A stretch of 64,000 nt of DNA from Streptomyces luomodiensis. GTDB lineage: Bacteria; Actinomycetota; Actinomycetes; Streptomycetales; Streptomycetaceae. Positions 1-8,607 of this stretch are shown here, piece after piece (the stretch's first letter is position 1; each line of letters begins with the position of its first letter). The notes beneath the pieces were generated by a model. The model had not been told where the DNA came from. It saw nothing but the letters and a program-made list of their open reading frames with translations, and did no database searches. Location of the stretch: positions 8,618,001 to 8,682,000 of the forward strand of contig NZ_CP117522.1 in the NCBI RefSeq assembly GCF_031679605.1, given 5' to 3'. Made by a program: the position numbers and the translations under genes.

Positions 1-427
1 TCTCGGTCCCGCCGTCCACCTCGCCGAGGTCGGCGGTGAAGGAGGTGAAACCGCCGCTGTGCCGGGCGACTTCGCGGCCGTCGGCCCAGACGGTGGCGTC
101 GTGGTCGACGGCCCCGAAGTGCAGCAGTACCCGCCGGCCGGACCAGTCGGCCGGGATGTGGACCGTGCGCCGGTACCAGACCGCGGGGTGGAAGTCGGTG
201 TCACCGATCCCCGACAGCTCGGACTCGGGGCAGAACGGGACCAGGATCCGCCCGCTCAACTCCTGGTGGACCAGCCCGCGCTCGAGACCGCTGTCGCCGG
301 GATCGAAGGCGAACTGCCAGGTGCCGTTGAGATTGAGCCATTCTTCCCGGACGAAGCTTGGACGGGGATATTCGGGTCGTGGAACGGCGTTCGACACTTC
401 GGTCGAGGGGTTGTCGGTGTGAGCCAT
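1..427 (-). CDS. Glycoside hydrolase family 2 protein, N-terminal part (cut by window edge)
   Basis: The reading frame opens with ATG at 425-427 (MAHTDNPSTE...) behind a GGAG Shine-Dalgarno and runs off the left edge, so about 142 N-terminal residues are visible. They match the sugar-binding (jelly-roll) domain of GH2 beta-galactosidase/beta-glucuronidase-like enzymes: LNGTWQFAFDPGD near residue 33, VPFCPESELSGIG, WYRRTVHIP, and LHFGAVDHDATVWADGREV. No signal peptide is visible, so a cytoplasmic enzyme is likely. The catalytic TIM barrel lies outside the window, so substrate cannot be assigned. A palindromic operator-like site sits about 55 bp upstream. The gene lies downstream of the sulfatase/GH43 directon on the same strand and may belong to the same catabolic programme. 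Confidence 0.85.
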   Translation of the reverse strand, partial: MAHTDNPSTEVSNAVPRPEYPRPSFVREEWLNLNGTWQFAFDPGDSGLERGLVHQELSGRILVPFCPESELSGIGDTDFHPAVWYRRTVHIPADWSGRRVLLHFGAVDHDATVWADGREVARHSGGFTSFTADLGEVDGGTE

Positions 428-482
428 GGAAACTCCGGGAAGGGGCGAGGGATTGGGTCGGGCAAAGGTATGCCATCACCCG

Positions 483-498
483 TTTACATCGTTGTAAA
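483..498. promoter_or_regulatory. LacI-type operator candidate upstream of GH2
   Basis: TTTACA and TGTAAA form perfect 6-bp arms around a TCGT centre, in a short AT-rich stretch 56-71 bp before the GH2 start. Dyads of this form are typical of LacI/GalR-family sugar regulators in actinobacteria. A second perfect 10-bp palindrome, CACGATCGTG, is at 521-530. No LacI gene is visible in the window, so the regulator is either off the edge or elsewhere. Confidence 0.55.
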
Positions 499-551
499 GA
501 TCTCGCGCACCATCTTTTCCCACGATCGTGGAACGCCGTCGGCGGGAGCGG

Positions 552-794
552 CTACACCTCGCCCTTCCGCACCTTGTACAGCTCGATGTCCTTGTTGGCG
601 AACAGGTGCACATAGCCGCAGTTCCAGCAGATCAGCCCGGTGGCCGACTCATTGGCCCAGGCGAAGTTGAACAGCTCCATGCCGGTGCTGTTGAGCTTCA
701 CCTCGCGATCCCGGAACAGGTCGCCCTTGCAGAACACACAGGTGATCCACACGTCTCCGAGAGCCGCGCGTACCGGCTTGGCCACGATCTCCAC
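552..794 (-). CDS. Small zinc-ribbon-like protein
   Basis: An 80-residue protein with a GTG start (GTG GAG ATC). Two CxxC knuckles, CVFC near residue 19 and CWNC near residue 56, are spaced as in a treble-clef or zinc-ribbon fold, suggesting one structural zinc. The stretch between them, with FRDREVKLNS and FAWANESATGL, is not a catalytic motif known to me. Short proteins of this kind are widespread in actinobacteria and often annotated as nucleic-acid-binding without experiment. It lies between the GH2 and GH43 genes on the same strand but separated from both, so it may be independent of the sugar genes. The Shine-Dalgarno (GGAAAAGG) is close to the start. Confidence 0.7.
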   Translation of the reverse strand: MEIVAKPVRAALGDVWITCVFCKGDLFRDREVKLNSTGMELFNFAWANESATGLICWNCGYVHLFANKDIELYKVRKGEV

Positions 795-872
795 CTTTTC
801 CGGCCACCGAAGCGGCCCCCGTCCCGAACTGACACGTGCCGATCAGCATAGGACGGGGGCTCGCTCGCGCCG

Positions 873-3230
873 TCAGCCGCGGTAGGTGCGCACGTAGTCG
901 AACCGCGCGACCGCGCCTTCGGTGTTCTGCGCGACCAGGCCGATCCTGAGCTTGCTCACGGTGGGGAGGGTCCAGACGCCGGTGCGGACCCAGTGCACAC
1001 CGTCCGTGCTGGTGGCGGCGCGCACCTCGGTCTCGTCCCGTGCGGTGTCGGCGTGATACGACAGCCGCATCCACAGGGTGCCCGCGGGCGGACCGCCGAA
1101 CATCGGCCCGTAGGCCACCGGGGTCGGCGGTGTGGTGGTGGGGCGTTCGCCCTCCTTCGCGAACTCGGTGACGTGTGTCAGCTTCCCGTCGGTGTGGCTC
1201 ACCGGGAGCACCGCGTGCACCAGCTTCACATAGCGGTCGTCGGTCCCGTACAGGACCATTCCGGCCTGCTGATTGGACCGCCCCGGATCGAAGCGGAGCC
1301 TGGTCTGCACGGTGTAGTCGCCCCGGGGAGCGTCCCGGGTCAGCACCGACGCCGTATTGGTGCCCAGATGGAGTTCGCCGCCCTGCGTCGGCCAGGACAG
1401 GGCCCCGTCGGCCATCGTGACCCCGGGCGCCGGGCCGCGCACCCAGGACCACGGGGAATCCGCGGTGGTGCCGGGAACGGCGGTGGAGCCGAAGTCGTCG
1501 CTGTAGGCGGGCAGCAGCCGGCCCGGCCCGGGGTCGGGGACGCGGTCGGTGACCGGTGTGTACAGCGCCGTGGCCGCCACGTTGTCGGCGGCCGCCCCGG
1601 CGCCGCGCGCGGCGACGCCGACCGGGCCGGAGCGGACCGCGCGGGCGGGCAGCGGGCGCTCCTGGGTGGCCACCGCGTCCCGCAGCCGGTCCGCGCTCAC
1701 CTCCACGGTCATCCGGGTGCCGCGGATCTCGGCCGTCACGTTGTGCCAGGTGTCCCAGGCGAAGTCCGGCGGCAGCGGGGTGGTACGGGTGCCGACGTCG
1801 CGGCCGGCCACCCGCACGTCCGTCACCAGCGCGTCGCGCTTCCGGTCCAGCCAGGCGACCACGTAGTCGTCCGGGCCGGTGTAGGCGGCCAGCAGTCCGG
1901 CCGCGCCGGTGGCCGAGGGCACCCGCAGGTCGGCCTCGGCGCGCCGGGCCGCGGGGGCCGACCGGTCCGAGACCAGATAGGCGGGGCCGGTGGCGTTCTG
2001 GCCGAGGGTGGCGAAGCCCCGCGCGTCCCGCTCGTGCCCGACGGTCCAGCCGCCCGTGCCGGAGCCGCCCGTGCCGTGCCAGCCCTTCAGCGAGCCGTCG
2101 TTGAAGGTGCCGCCCGCGGCCGGGGAGGTCACCGGGGCCCGCTGGGCGCCCTGGGAGGGGCCGGCCCCGGCCCGTACCACCGGCCAGCCGTCGATCCAGT
2201 CCAGCCGGTCGATCAGCATGGGCCGCCGGCTGAGCTGGCGGTCGATACCGGGAACGAGGTCCAGGTCCGGGTCGTCGGCCGGGATGGCGTGGTAGACGAG
2301 CCAGTCCTGGCCCGACAGGTCGGTCTGGAGCGCGTTGTGCCCCGGCCCGATCCACCCGTTGCCGCCGGCGCTCAGCACCACGCCGCCCTTGCTGGTGGCC
2401 GTCATCAGGTCGACGCCCTGGTCGTCGGTGAAGGGGCCGGTCGGGCTGGTCGCGCGGCCCACCTTGACCTGGTAGCCGCTGTAGGCGCCGTCGCAGCAGC
2501 CCGCGTCGGAGTAGAAGAGGTAGTAGTAGCCGTCGCGGCGGACCACGAAACCGCCCTCCATGCGGCGGCCCTGCGCGACCTCGGTGACCGTGCCCTCGAC
2601 GCGGGTGCGGTCGTCGTTCATCTTCGCCACGCAGATGGTGTCGTAGCTGCCCCAGTACAGATACGGTTGGCCGCCGACGTCGGTGAACTGCGCCTGGTCG
2701 ATGTCCCCGGTGGCGCAGCCGCTGTCGTCCGCCAGCACCGCGCCCCGGTCGGTCCACGGACCGGTGGGTGTGGGGGCGGTGGCCACGCCGACGGTGTCCT
2801 TGCCGGGCACCGAGTAGTAGAGGGTGTAGTGGCCGTCCGCGTAGCGGATGTCCGGCGCCCACAGCCGGGAACCGTGGTGCCAGGCGGGCTGGGTGGCGGG
2901 GGTGAAGACCTCGCCGGCGTAACTCCAGTGCGCCATGTCGGCCGACTTCAGGATCGGCAGCATCCGCTCGCCGGTCTCGCCCTTGGTCTGGAAGACCGGG
3001 TTCTGGGTGCCGTAGGCGTACCAGTAGCCGTCCTTGCCGCGGATCATCGTGGGGTCGGGGAAGGTGTCGACGACACCGGAGGTGACCGGGTTCCGGTACG
3101 TCGCCGACGCCGCCGGCCGGTGGGCCGCCGCGCCGGCCGTGGCCTGCTGCGCGGCGGGTGGCAGGGTGGCGATCAGCACCCCGGCGAGCGCGGTGACGAC
3201 CTTGGCCGTGACGCTCGTTCTCCGGGTCAT
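873..3230 (-). CDS. Secreted GH43 family glycosidase with C-terminal lectin-like domain
   Basis: A 785-residue exported enzyme. Residues 1-35 form a signal peptide (MTRRTS, hydrophobic core, ends near ATAGAAA). Residues about 45-350 are a GH43 five-bladed propeller: catalytic base D59 in FPDPT, WAPDI near 124-128, pKa-modulating Asp in GDIDQAQF near 175-182, and general acid E225 in RRMEGGF. This family hydrolyses arabinan, xylan or galactan side chains by inversion. Residues about 380-560 and 590-785 look like beta-sandwich domains, the last resembling the concanavalin-like domain of GH43 xylosidases. The ATG overlaps the sulfatase stop by 4 bp (3227-3230), with AGGAAGG upstream, so it is translationally coupled to the sulfatase and probably acts on the same polymer outside the cell. 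Exact glycan specificity cannot be read from sequence. Confidence 0.9.
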   Translation of the reverse strand: MTRRTSVTAKVVTALAGVLIATLPPAAQQATAGAAAHRPAASATYRNPVTSGVVDTFPDPTMIRGKDGYWYAYGTQNPVFQTKGETGERMLPILKSADMAHWSYAGEVFTPATQPAWHHGSRLWAPDIRYADGHYTLYYSVPGKDTVGVATAPTPTGPWTDRGAVLADDSGCATGDIDQAQFTDVGGQPYLYWGSYDTICVAKMNDDRTRVEGTVTEVAQGRRMEGGFVVRRDGYYYLFYSDAGCCDGAYSGYQVKVGRATSPTGPFTDDQGVDLMTATSKGGVVLSAGGNGWIGPGHNALQTDLSGQDWLVYHAIPADDPDLDLVPGIDRQLSRRPMLIDRLDWIDGWPVVRAGAGPSQGAQRAPVTSPAAGGTFNDGSLKGWHGTGGSGTGGWTVGHERDARGFATLGQNATGPAYLVSDRSAPAARRAEADLRVPSATGAAGLLAAYTGPDDYVVAWLDRKRDALVTDVRVAGRDVGTRTTPLPPDFAWDTWHNVTAEIRGTRMTVEVSADRLRDAVATQERPLPARAVRSGPVGVAARGAGAAADNVAATALYTPVTDRVPDPGPGRLLPAYSDDFGSTAVPGTTADSPWSWVRGPAPGVTMADGALSWPTQGGELHLGTNTASVLTRDAPRGDYTVQTRLRFDPGRSNQQAGMVLYGTDDRYVKLVHAVLPVSHTDGKLTHVTEFAKEGERPTTTPPTPVAYGPMFGGPPAGTLWMRLSYHADTARDETEVRAATSTDGVHWVRTGVWTLPTVSKLRIGLVAQNTEGAVARFDYVRTYRG

Positions 3231-4705
3231 GGCCGGGCGCCTTCCTGCTCGGAGGACTCGAAGGAGCTCAGGGTGGGGTCGTAGTCCAGGGCGCCGATGT
3301 CGTACATCGGGGTCATCCAGTGGTAGAAGTTGTCGCCGCGCTCCCGGAGCAGGTCGTACAGGCGGCGCATCATCCGGCGGCGGACACCGGCCAGCTCCGG
3401 GTGCTCATAGCGGTTGGACAGCTCGTGCGGGTCGGCGTCGAGGTCGTACAGCTCGTTGACCGACTCGGGGTTGACGACCAGCTTGTACCGGTCCTCGCGC
3501 AGCATCCGCTGCGGGTAGGGGAAGTGGTGGCCGTGGAACTCGGCCAGCAACTCCTGTGGCCAGTTGGGGTGTTCGCCGCGCACCAGCGGGAGCAGGCTGC
3601 GGCTGTCGGTGGCGGGGGAGGGGTCGCAGCCGGCCAGCTCCAGGATGGTCGCCGTGCAGTCGGTGAGGGATACGAACTCCTGCCGCACCTGCGGTTCCTG
3701 GCCGGGGACGCGGATGATGCCGGGGATGCGGTAGATGTCCTCGTACATCGCCGGGCCCTTGTCGTGCAGCCGGTGGGCGCCGGTGAACTCGCCGTGGTCG
3801 GCGGTGAAGAACACGGACGTGTCGTCGGTGAGCCCCAGTTCGTCGAGGCGGGTGAGGATGCGGCCGATCTGTTCGTCGATCAGGGTGACATAGCCCCAGT
3901 ACACGGCGATCAGTTTGCGGGTGACCTCGATCGGCATGGTGTCGAAGGTCCAGTGCGCGCTGTAGTTGCGCTGCACCGGCGGCTTGCCCTCGAAGGTCTC
4001 CGCGATCGACGGAGGCAGCTCCACCAGGGCGGGGTCGTACATGTCGTAGTACTCGTCGGGCAGCAGATACGGCAGATGCGGCCCGAAGAAGTGGGTGGCC
4101 AGGTAGAAGGGGCGGCCGTCGGCCGCGTACTTGTCCAGCTGCTCGATCGCACGGGTGGCGAGGTAGTGCTCGAAGGTCGCCTCCACGGGCTGCTGGAGGC
4201 GGGCGGCGAGCAGGTTCCCCGGGTTGCCGTTGGGGGTGGTGCCGCGCACCAGATCGCTGATGCGGTACGGAGGCAGGCCGCGTTCCTCCAGGTAGGCCAG
4301 GTAGTCCGGATGGTCCACCGGGTTGTGCCAGCCGGGCAGATCGGGTCCGTCGAAGCCGTAGGAGGCGGCGTTGCGGTGGGTGCCGACATGCCACTTGCCG
4401 ACCAGCCCGAGCTGGTAGTCGCGCTCGGCCAGGGCGCCGGGGAAGGTGAACGCGTCCTCGCGCAGATCCTCCAGGTAGCCCACGTTGCGCTCGTAGTTGG
4501 CCAGCAGCCGGTGGCGGAACGGCGCCTGGCCGGTGAGCAGACTGGCACGGGCCGGGGTGCAGATGGCGGTGGGGGTGTAGAAGCGGTCGAACCGGGTGCC
4601 GGTGGCCGCCAGCCGGTCCAGGTTCGGCGTGGCCACGTGTGGATTGCCGTAACAGCCGAGGGTGTCGACCCGGTGCTGATCGGTCATCAGGAACAGCAGG
4701 TTCAT
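3227..4705 (-). CDS. Type I (formylglycine) sulfatase
   Basis: A 492-residue sulfatase of the alkaline-phosphatase superfamily. The N-terminus MNLLFLMTDQHR supplies the first metal ligands (D9). CTPAR at 49-53 is the Cys-type CxPxR sulfatase signature, so C49 must be oxidised to formylglycine before it can attack a sulfate ester. FTADHGEF carries the second Asp-His metal pair. No signal peptide is seen, suggesting a cytoplasmic enzyme acting on imported oligosaccharides or small sulfate esters. Its start overlaps the SsuA-like stop by 4 bp and its stop overlaps the GH43 start by 4 bp, so all three are coupled. A dedicated FGE gene lies upstream in the same directon. Length is normal for the family; substrate is unknown. 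Confidence 0.93.
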   Translation of the reverse strand: MNLLFLMTDQHRVDTLGCYGNPHVATPNLDRLAATGTRFDRFYTPTAICTPARASLLTGQAPFRHRLLANYERNVGYLEDLREDAFTFPGALAERDYQLGLVGKWHVGTHRNAASYGFDGPDLPGWHNPVDHPDYLAYLEERGLPPYRISDLVRGTTPNGNPGNLLAARLQQPVEATFEHYLATRAIEQLDKYAADGRPFYLATHFFGPHLPYLLPDEYYDMYDPALVELPPSIAETFEGKPPVQRNYSAHWTFDTMPIEVTRKLIAVYWGYVTLIDEQIGRILTRLDELGLTDDTSVFFTADHGEFTGAHRLHDKGPAMYEDIYRIPGIIRVPGQEPQVRQEFVSLTDCTATILELAGCDPSPATDSRSLLPLVRGEHPNWPQELLAEFHGHHFPYPQRMLREDRYKLVVNPESVNELYDLDADPHELSNRYEHPELAGVRRRMMRRLYDLLRERGDNFYHWMTPMYDIGALDYDPTLSSFESSEQEGARP

Positions 4706-5682
4706 CGGGCGGCCGCCTTCGTGTAGAGGTCACCGTCGTAGAAGGAGGACGGTTCGGGTGCCTTCTTCAGCTGTCCGGTGCGGACGAAGAAGTCGCTCAT
4801 GCCGTCCAGCCACTTGTCGACGGTGCCGTCCTTGGTCTTGGCGACGAGTTCGGCGGTGGTCATCATCTTCACATGTCCGGCGTCCGCCGCGACCTTCTTC
4901 TCGTCGGCCTTGAGCAGCTTCGCGGCCAGCGCTATGGACTCCTTGGGGTGCGCGGCCCGCCAGTCGTTGGCCTCCTGGAGCACCTTGACCACCTTCTGGT
5001 CGCGCTCCGCGTTCCCCTTGGCGGCGGAGACGAAGGCGGTGGGGAAGGAGGAGCCGGGGATGTCCTCGGTGCTCGCCACCTCCTTCATCCCCGGCACCTT
5101 CTCCTTGATGGTGTCGATGAGGGGGTACCAGATACCGGCGCCGTCGATCTGCCCGGAGGCGAACGCGGAGACGATGGTGGGCGCGTCCATCACCACCTTG
5201 GAGATGTCCTTCATGGTCATCCCGGCCTGCTGGAGCGCGAGATTGAGCGCCATCTCGCCGGACGTGCCCTCGGGGACGCCGACCTTCTTGCCCTTCAGGC
5301 CCTGGATCGAGGAGATACCGGGCCGGGCGATGACCCGGTCGGCGTAGGTGAGGGTGTTGATCGCCACGACGGTGGCCTTGCCGGACGCGGGCAGCCACAG
5401 GGCTCCCGGACCGATGTAGCCGTAGTCCAGGTTGCCGGTGCGCAGGGCCTGGATCTGGACCGGGCCGTTGACGAACACCTTGGGCTCGGCGGTGAGTCCG
5501 TGCTTCTTCCACAGACCCTGCTCATCGGCGATCGCCAGCAGGCTGGCGCCGTTGTAGTCGGCGATGTAGCCGAACCGCACCGTGGAGCCGTCGCCGCCGC
5601 CGGAGGACGAACAGGCCGCTACCGACAGTGCCGCCCCGGTCGCGGAGAGTGTGATCAGAAAGTCGCGTCGGCTCATCCTCAT
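4702..5682 (-). CDS. SsuA/TauA-like substrate-binding lipoprotein
   Basis: A 326-residue periplasmic-type binding protein of the NMT1/SsuA family that delivers aliphatic sulfonates, sulfate esters or related sulfur compounds to an ABC permease. The N-terminus MRMSRRDFLITL has a twin-arginine motif and ends in a lipobox with Cys (SVAAC), so the mature protein should be membrane-anchored. RFGYIADYNGASLLAIADEQG is the usual opening strand-helix of the family. ATG at 5680-5682 follows AAGGGA; an in-frame ATG two codons later (5676) is an alternative. It lies 52 bp downstream of the ATPase gene, and its stop is fused by ATGA overlap to the sulfatase. Context favours a sulfur-containing ligand, but this family also binds pyrimidines and nitrate. 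Confidence 0.88.
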   Translation of the reverse strand: MRMSRRDFLITLSATGAALSVAACSSSGGGDGSTVRFGYIADYNGASLLAIADEQGLWKKHGLTAEPKVFVNGPVQIQALRTGNLDYGYIGPGALWLPASGKATVVAINTLTYADRVIARPGISSIQGLKGKKVGVPEGTSGEMALNLALQQAGMTMKDISKVVMDAPTIVSAFASGQIDGAGIWYPLIDTIKEKVPGMKEVASTEDIPGSSFPTAFVSAAKGNAERDQKVVKVLQEANDWRAAHPKESIALAAKLLKADEKKVAADAGHVKMMTTAELVAKTKDGTVDKWLDGMSDFFVRTGQLKKAPEPSSFYDGDLYTKAAAR

Positions 5683-5734
5683 GAGGAGTGAGTCCCTTCG
5701 GAAAAGTGCGGATGGGGAATGCGTGGGGGAGGGG

Positions 5735-6514
5735 TCAGGCGGCGGAATCGGCCGGTGACTGGTGGTAGACCTGCGTCCAGACGTCGTTGCGGATCCGGGC
5801 GAACTCCGGGGAGAGCCGGATCTCCTCGGTGCGCGGATAGGGGAGGTCCACGTCGATGACCCGGTGGATCCGGCCGGGCCTGGCGGCCATCACGACCACC
5901 CGGCCGGCCAGGTACACCGCCTCGTCGACGTCATGCGTGATGAACAGCACGGTGCGCCGCTCCTTGGTCCAGGTGTCCAGCAGCTGGTCCTGCAACTGCA
6001 CCCGGGTCAGCGCGTCCAGCGCCCCGAACGGCTCGTCCATCAGCAGGACTTCCGGGTCCACGGCGTACGCGCGGGCGATCGCGCAACGCTGCTTCATCCC
6101 TCCGGAGAGGGCCTTGGGCAGGGCGTCGGCGAAGTCGGCGAGCCCGACCAGCTCGATGGCGTGTTCGGCGCGGCGCCTGCGCTCGGCGGCGGGGACATGT
6201 GCCAGCTTCAGCCCGAACTCGACATTGCCGCGCACCGTCAGCCAGGGGAACAGCGCGTACTGCTGGAAGATCACACCACGGTCCGGGCCCGGCCCGGTGA
6301 CGGGCGCGCCGTCCACCGTGACCGTGCCGGAGGTGGGCTCCACCAGTCCGGCCGCCATGCTCAGCAAAGTCGACTTGCCGCAGCCGGACGGCCCGACGAC
6401 CGCGACGAACTCCCGGTCCTCGATGTCCAGGGAGACACTGCCGAGGGCGGTGAAGGTGGTGTTCTTCATCGGGTACGTCTTGGCCACGTCCCGGAACGAG
6501 ATCTTGGTGCTCAT
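5735..6514 (-). CDS. SsuB/TauB-like ABC transporter ATPase
   Basis: A 259-residue ATP-binding subunit. Walker [10 protein letters not shown] lies near residue 42, the signature LSGGMKQR near 140, and Walker [13 protein letters not shown] near 160, followed by the switch His in [10 protein letters not shown]. This arrangement is that of the nitrate/sulfonate/taurine importer class. The ATG overlaps the permease stop (6511-6514), so permease and ATPase are coupled. With the neighbouring permease and lipoprotein it makes a complete importer, expected to load a sulfonate or sulfate ester for the downstream sulfatase. Confidence 0.92.
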   Translation of the reverse strand: MSTKISFRDVAKTYPMKNTTFTALGSVSLDIEDREFVAVVGPSGCGKSTLLSMAAGLVEPTSGTVTVDGAPVTGPGPDRGVIFQQYALFPWLTVRGNVEFGLKLAHVPAAERRRRAEHAIELVGLADFADALPKALSGGMKQRCAIARAYAVDPEVLLMDEPFGALDALTRVQLQDQLLDTWTKERRTVLFITHDVDEAVYLAGRVVVMAARPGRIHRVIDVDLPYPRTEEIRLSPEFARIRNDVWTQVYHQSPADSAA

Positions 6515-7320
6515 CGGCGCTCCTGCCAGGCGGTGAGACGGCGTTCGGCCAGCAGCAACAGCCGGTCCATGAGCAGGCCGATGACGCCGATGCTGATCAG
6601 ACCCACGAAGATGGTGGGCACGTCGTAGTAGGTCTGGGCGTGGACCATCTCGAAGCCCAGCCCCTTCTGGGCGCCGATCATCTCGGCCGCCACCACGGTG
6701 GCCCAGGCCGCGCCGAGCCCGATGCGCATGCCGACCAGGATGAACGGCGTGGACGCCGGGATGACCACCTTGAGGAAGACGGTCCGGTCCGAGGCGCCGA
6801 GCACCCGGGCGGCGTCGATCAGCGTCCGGTCCACACCGGTCACCCCCTGGAAGGCGGCCACCACACAGGACATGAACGCGGCCAGGAAGATGACGAAGAC
6901 CTTGGGCGTCTCGCCGATGCCCATCAGGACGATCACCAGCGGGATCAGGGCCAGCGGCGGGATCGTGCGGAAGAACTGGACGTACGGCTCCAGCAGGCCC
7001 CGGGCGACCGGGTACCAGCCCATCAGGAAGCCCACCGGCACGGCGACCACGGTGCCCAGCGCGAAGCCCAGGAGCACCCGCTGGAGGCTGGCCAGCGCGT
7101 CCTCGGTCAGGGTTCCGTCGGCGAGCAGGTCACGCGCCTTGGAACACACGGCGAGTGGTCCGGGGATGTCCGCGAGCCCGGCGGCGGCGGTCACGGCCCA
7201 GATGGTGATGCCCAGGACGAGGGCGATCAGGTTGAACACGAGGGGAGGGACGGTGCGGCGGGTGCCGCGCGGTGCTTCCGGCGGCGCGGGAGTCTTCTCG
7301 GGCGCGGTGACCACCGTCAT
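6511..7320 (-). CDS. SsuC/TauC-like ABC transporter permease
   Basis: A 269-residue inner-membrane permease of the binding-protein-dependent type with about six hydrophobic segments. The EAA loop that contacts the ATPase reads [20 protein letters not shown] near residues 165-185. It is the first of the three transporter genes, starting 51 bp after the ROK gene with no obvious terminator between them, so the ROK regulator and the transporter may share a transcript. The intervening 51 bp hold part of a 19-bp tandem repeat. Confidence 0.9.
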   Translation of the reverse strand: MTVVTAPEKTPAPPEAPRGTRRTVPPLVFNLIALVLGITIWAVTAAAGLADIPGPLAVCSKARDLLADGTLTEDALASLQRVLLGFALGTVVAVPVGFLMGWYPVARGLLEPYVQFFRTIPPLALIPLVIVLMGIGETPKVFVIFLAAFMSCVVAAFQGVTGVDRTLIDAARVLGASDRTVFLKVVIPASTPFILVGMRIGLGAAWATVVAAEMIGAQKGLGFEMVHAQTYYDVPTIFVGLISIGVIGLLMDRLLLLAERRLTAWQERR

Positions 7321-7351
7321 GGACGCCTCGCGGGGTTCATGGGTACTCCTC

Positions 7352-7389
7352 TTCGGCCCGGACGGGCCGGTTCAGCCCGGACGGGCCGG
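7352..7389. repeat. 19-bp tandem duplication at the ROK gene 3' end
   Basis: Two adjacent 19-bp copies (7352-7370 and 7371-7389) differ at one base. The copy further right contains the ROK stop codon (TCA on the plus strand at 7372-7374); in the other copy the corresponding triplet is TCG. The duplication therefore copies the gene terminus into the ROK-permease spacer. Confidence 0.85.
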
Positions 7390-8550
7390 GTAATGGCTGA
7401 GCAAGGGGGATCGATGAAGGACAAGGGCGATACCGCCCAGGGCGCCACCGGACTCGCCGAGCGCGGCCGGCCTCAGGTCCACACGGTCCCGTGAGATCGG
7501 CATGATGTGTGCGCGCAGCGCCCGTTCGACCGGCTCGAAGAGCGGTGCGCCGGCGTCGGCGAGTTCGCCGCCGAGCACGATCACCCCGGGGCCGACCGCG
7601 TTGCACACGGCCGCCAGCACGATGCCGACCTGTGTGCCGGCCGCCTCCAGCGTGCGCAGCGCCACCGGATCGCCGGCCTGAAGCGCTCCGAGGAGCGCGG
7701 CCAGGCCGTCCGCGTGTCCGCCCGCGCGCCGGTAGGCGGCGAGTACGGCGGCCACCGAGGCCACCGTCTCCAGGCAGCCGGTGGCGCCGCACGAACATCG
7801 TCCGTCGCCCGACTCGACCGCGATATGCCCGAACTCGCCGGACAGTCCGTAGGCCCCGCGGTGCAGGGAGCCGCCCACGACCAGCCCGCCGCCCACACCG
7901 TGCGACAGCCGCAGGTAGAGCACGTCCTGGCCGCCCGCCGCGGCACCCCAGGTCGCCTCGGCGAGCGCGGCGAGCCGGGTGTTGTTGTCCACCAGCACGG
8001 GGACCTGGAAACGCTTGTGGAGCAGGGCGGGCAGATCGGCGTACGGGCGCGGCCGCGCGGGCCCGAGGTCCGGATCGCCGACCGGGCCGACCACTCCCAC
8101 CCCGATGGCGTTCAGCGCGCCCAGCCGCAGGGCGCCGTCGGCCAGCGTGCCGACCAGCCGCTCGGCCAGGGCGATCCGTTCTTCCCAGGGCAGTTCGGGG
8201 TCGTGGGGCTCACTGGCCGACCCGATCACCTCATGGGCGACGTTGACCGCGGAGACATGCACCGCCCGGCGGGCGAAGTCGATGCCGATGGCCTGGCCCG
8301 CGCTGGGGTTGAGCGTCAGGGCCTCCACCGGCCGCCCCCGCTTGCGCGGGGCCGCTTCGGGTGCCGTGGCGACCACGGCGCCACTCTCGATCAGCTCGGT
8401 GACGATATCGCTGAGGGTCGTCCGGGAGAGCCCGCTGTGCTGCCCCAGCTCAGCCCGGCTGAGCGGGCCGTGGATGCGCAACAGCTCCAGTACCAAGTCC
8501 TCGTGTCCCCGCCGTAGCCGGGACAGGGGGCCCTCCTGATGGGGGTGCAT
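7372..8550 (-). CDS. ROK family transcriptional regulator
   Basis: A 392-residue NagC/XylR-type protein. Residues about 15-75 form a winged helix-turn-helix (LSRAELGQHSGLSRTTLSDIV), followed by a sugar-kinase-like ROK domain from about 90. The ROK zinc site is visible as GEFGHIAVESGDGRCSCGATGCLETVAS near residues 225-250, with the His and three Cys ligands present. The ATP-binding side is degenerate, as usual for regulators. It sits between the FGE and transporter genes and is the likely local sensor of a sugar or sugar phosphate released from the polymer. Which operator it binds is unknown; the 57-bp FGE-ROK gap is a candidate. Confidence 0.9.
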   Translation of the reverse strand: MHPHQEGPLSRLRRGHEDLVLELLRIHGPLSRAELGQHSGLSRTTLSDIVTELIESGAVVATAPEAAPRKRGRPVEALTLNPSAGQAIGIDFARRAVHVSAVNVAHEVIGSASEPHDPELPWEERIALAERLVGTLADGALRLGALNAIGVGVVGPVGDPDLGPARPRPYADLPALLHKRFQVPVLVDNNTRLAALAEATWGAAAGGQDVLYLRLSHGVGGGLVVGGSLHRGAYGLSGEFGHIAVESGDGRCSCGATGCLETVASVAAVLAAYRRAGGHADGLAALLGALQAGDPVALRTLEAAGTQVGIVLAAVCNAVGPGVIVLGGELADAGAPLFEPVERALRAHIMPISRDRVDLRPAALGESGGALGGIALVLHRSPLLSHYPARPG

Positions 8551-8607
8551 GGCGAACAGGATGCGCAGGAGGGGCTATTTCTGTCAACGCCCCGGAAAAA
8601 AGAGCGC

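Noticed and set aside
649..2862. Long open frame on the minus strand overlapping GH43
   Set aside because: It is a shifted frame of the GH43 gene, with Arg/Gly/Pro-rich sequence typical of out-of-frame reading in GC-rich DNA.
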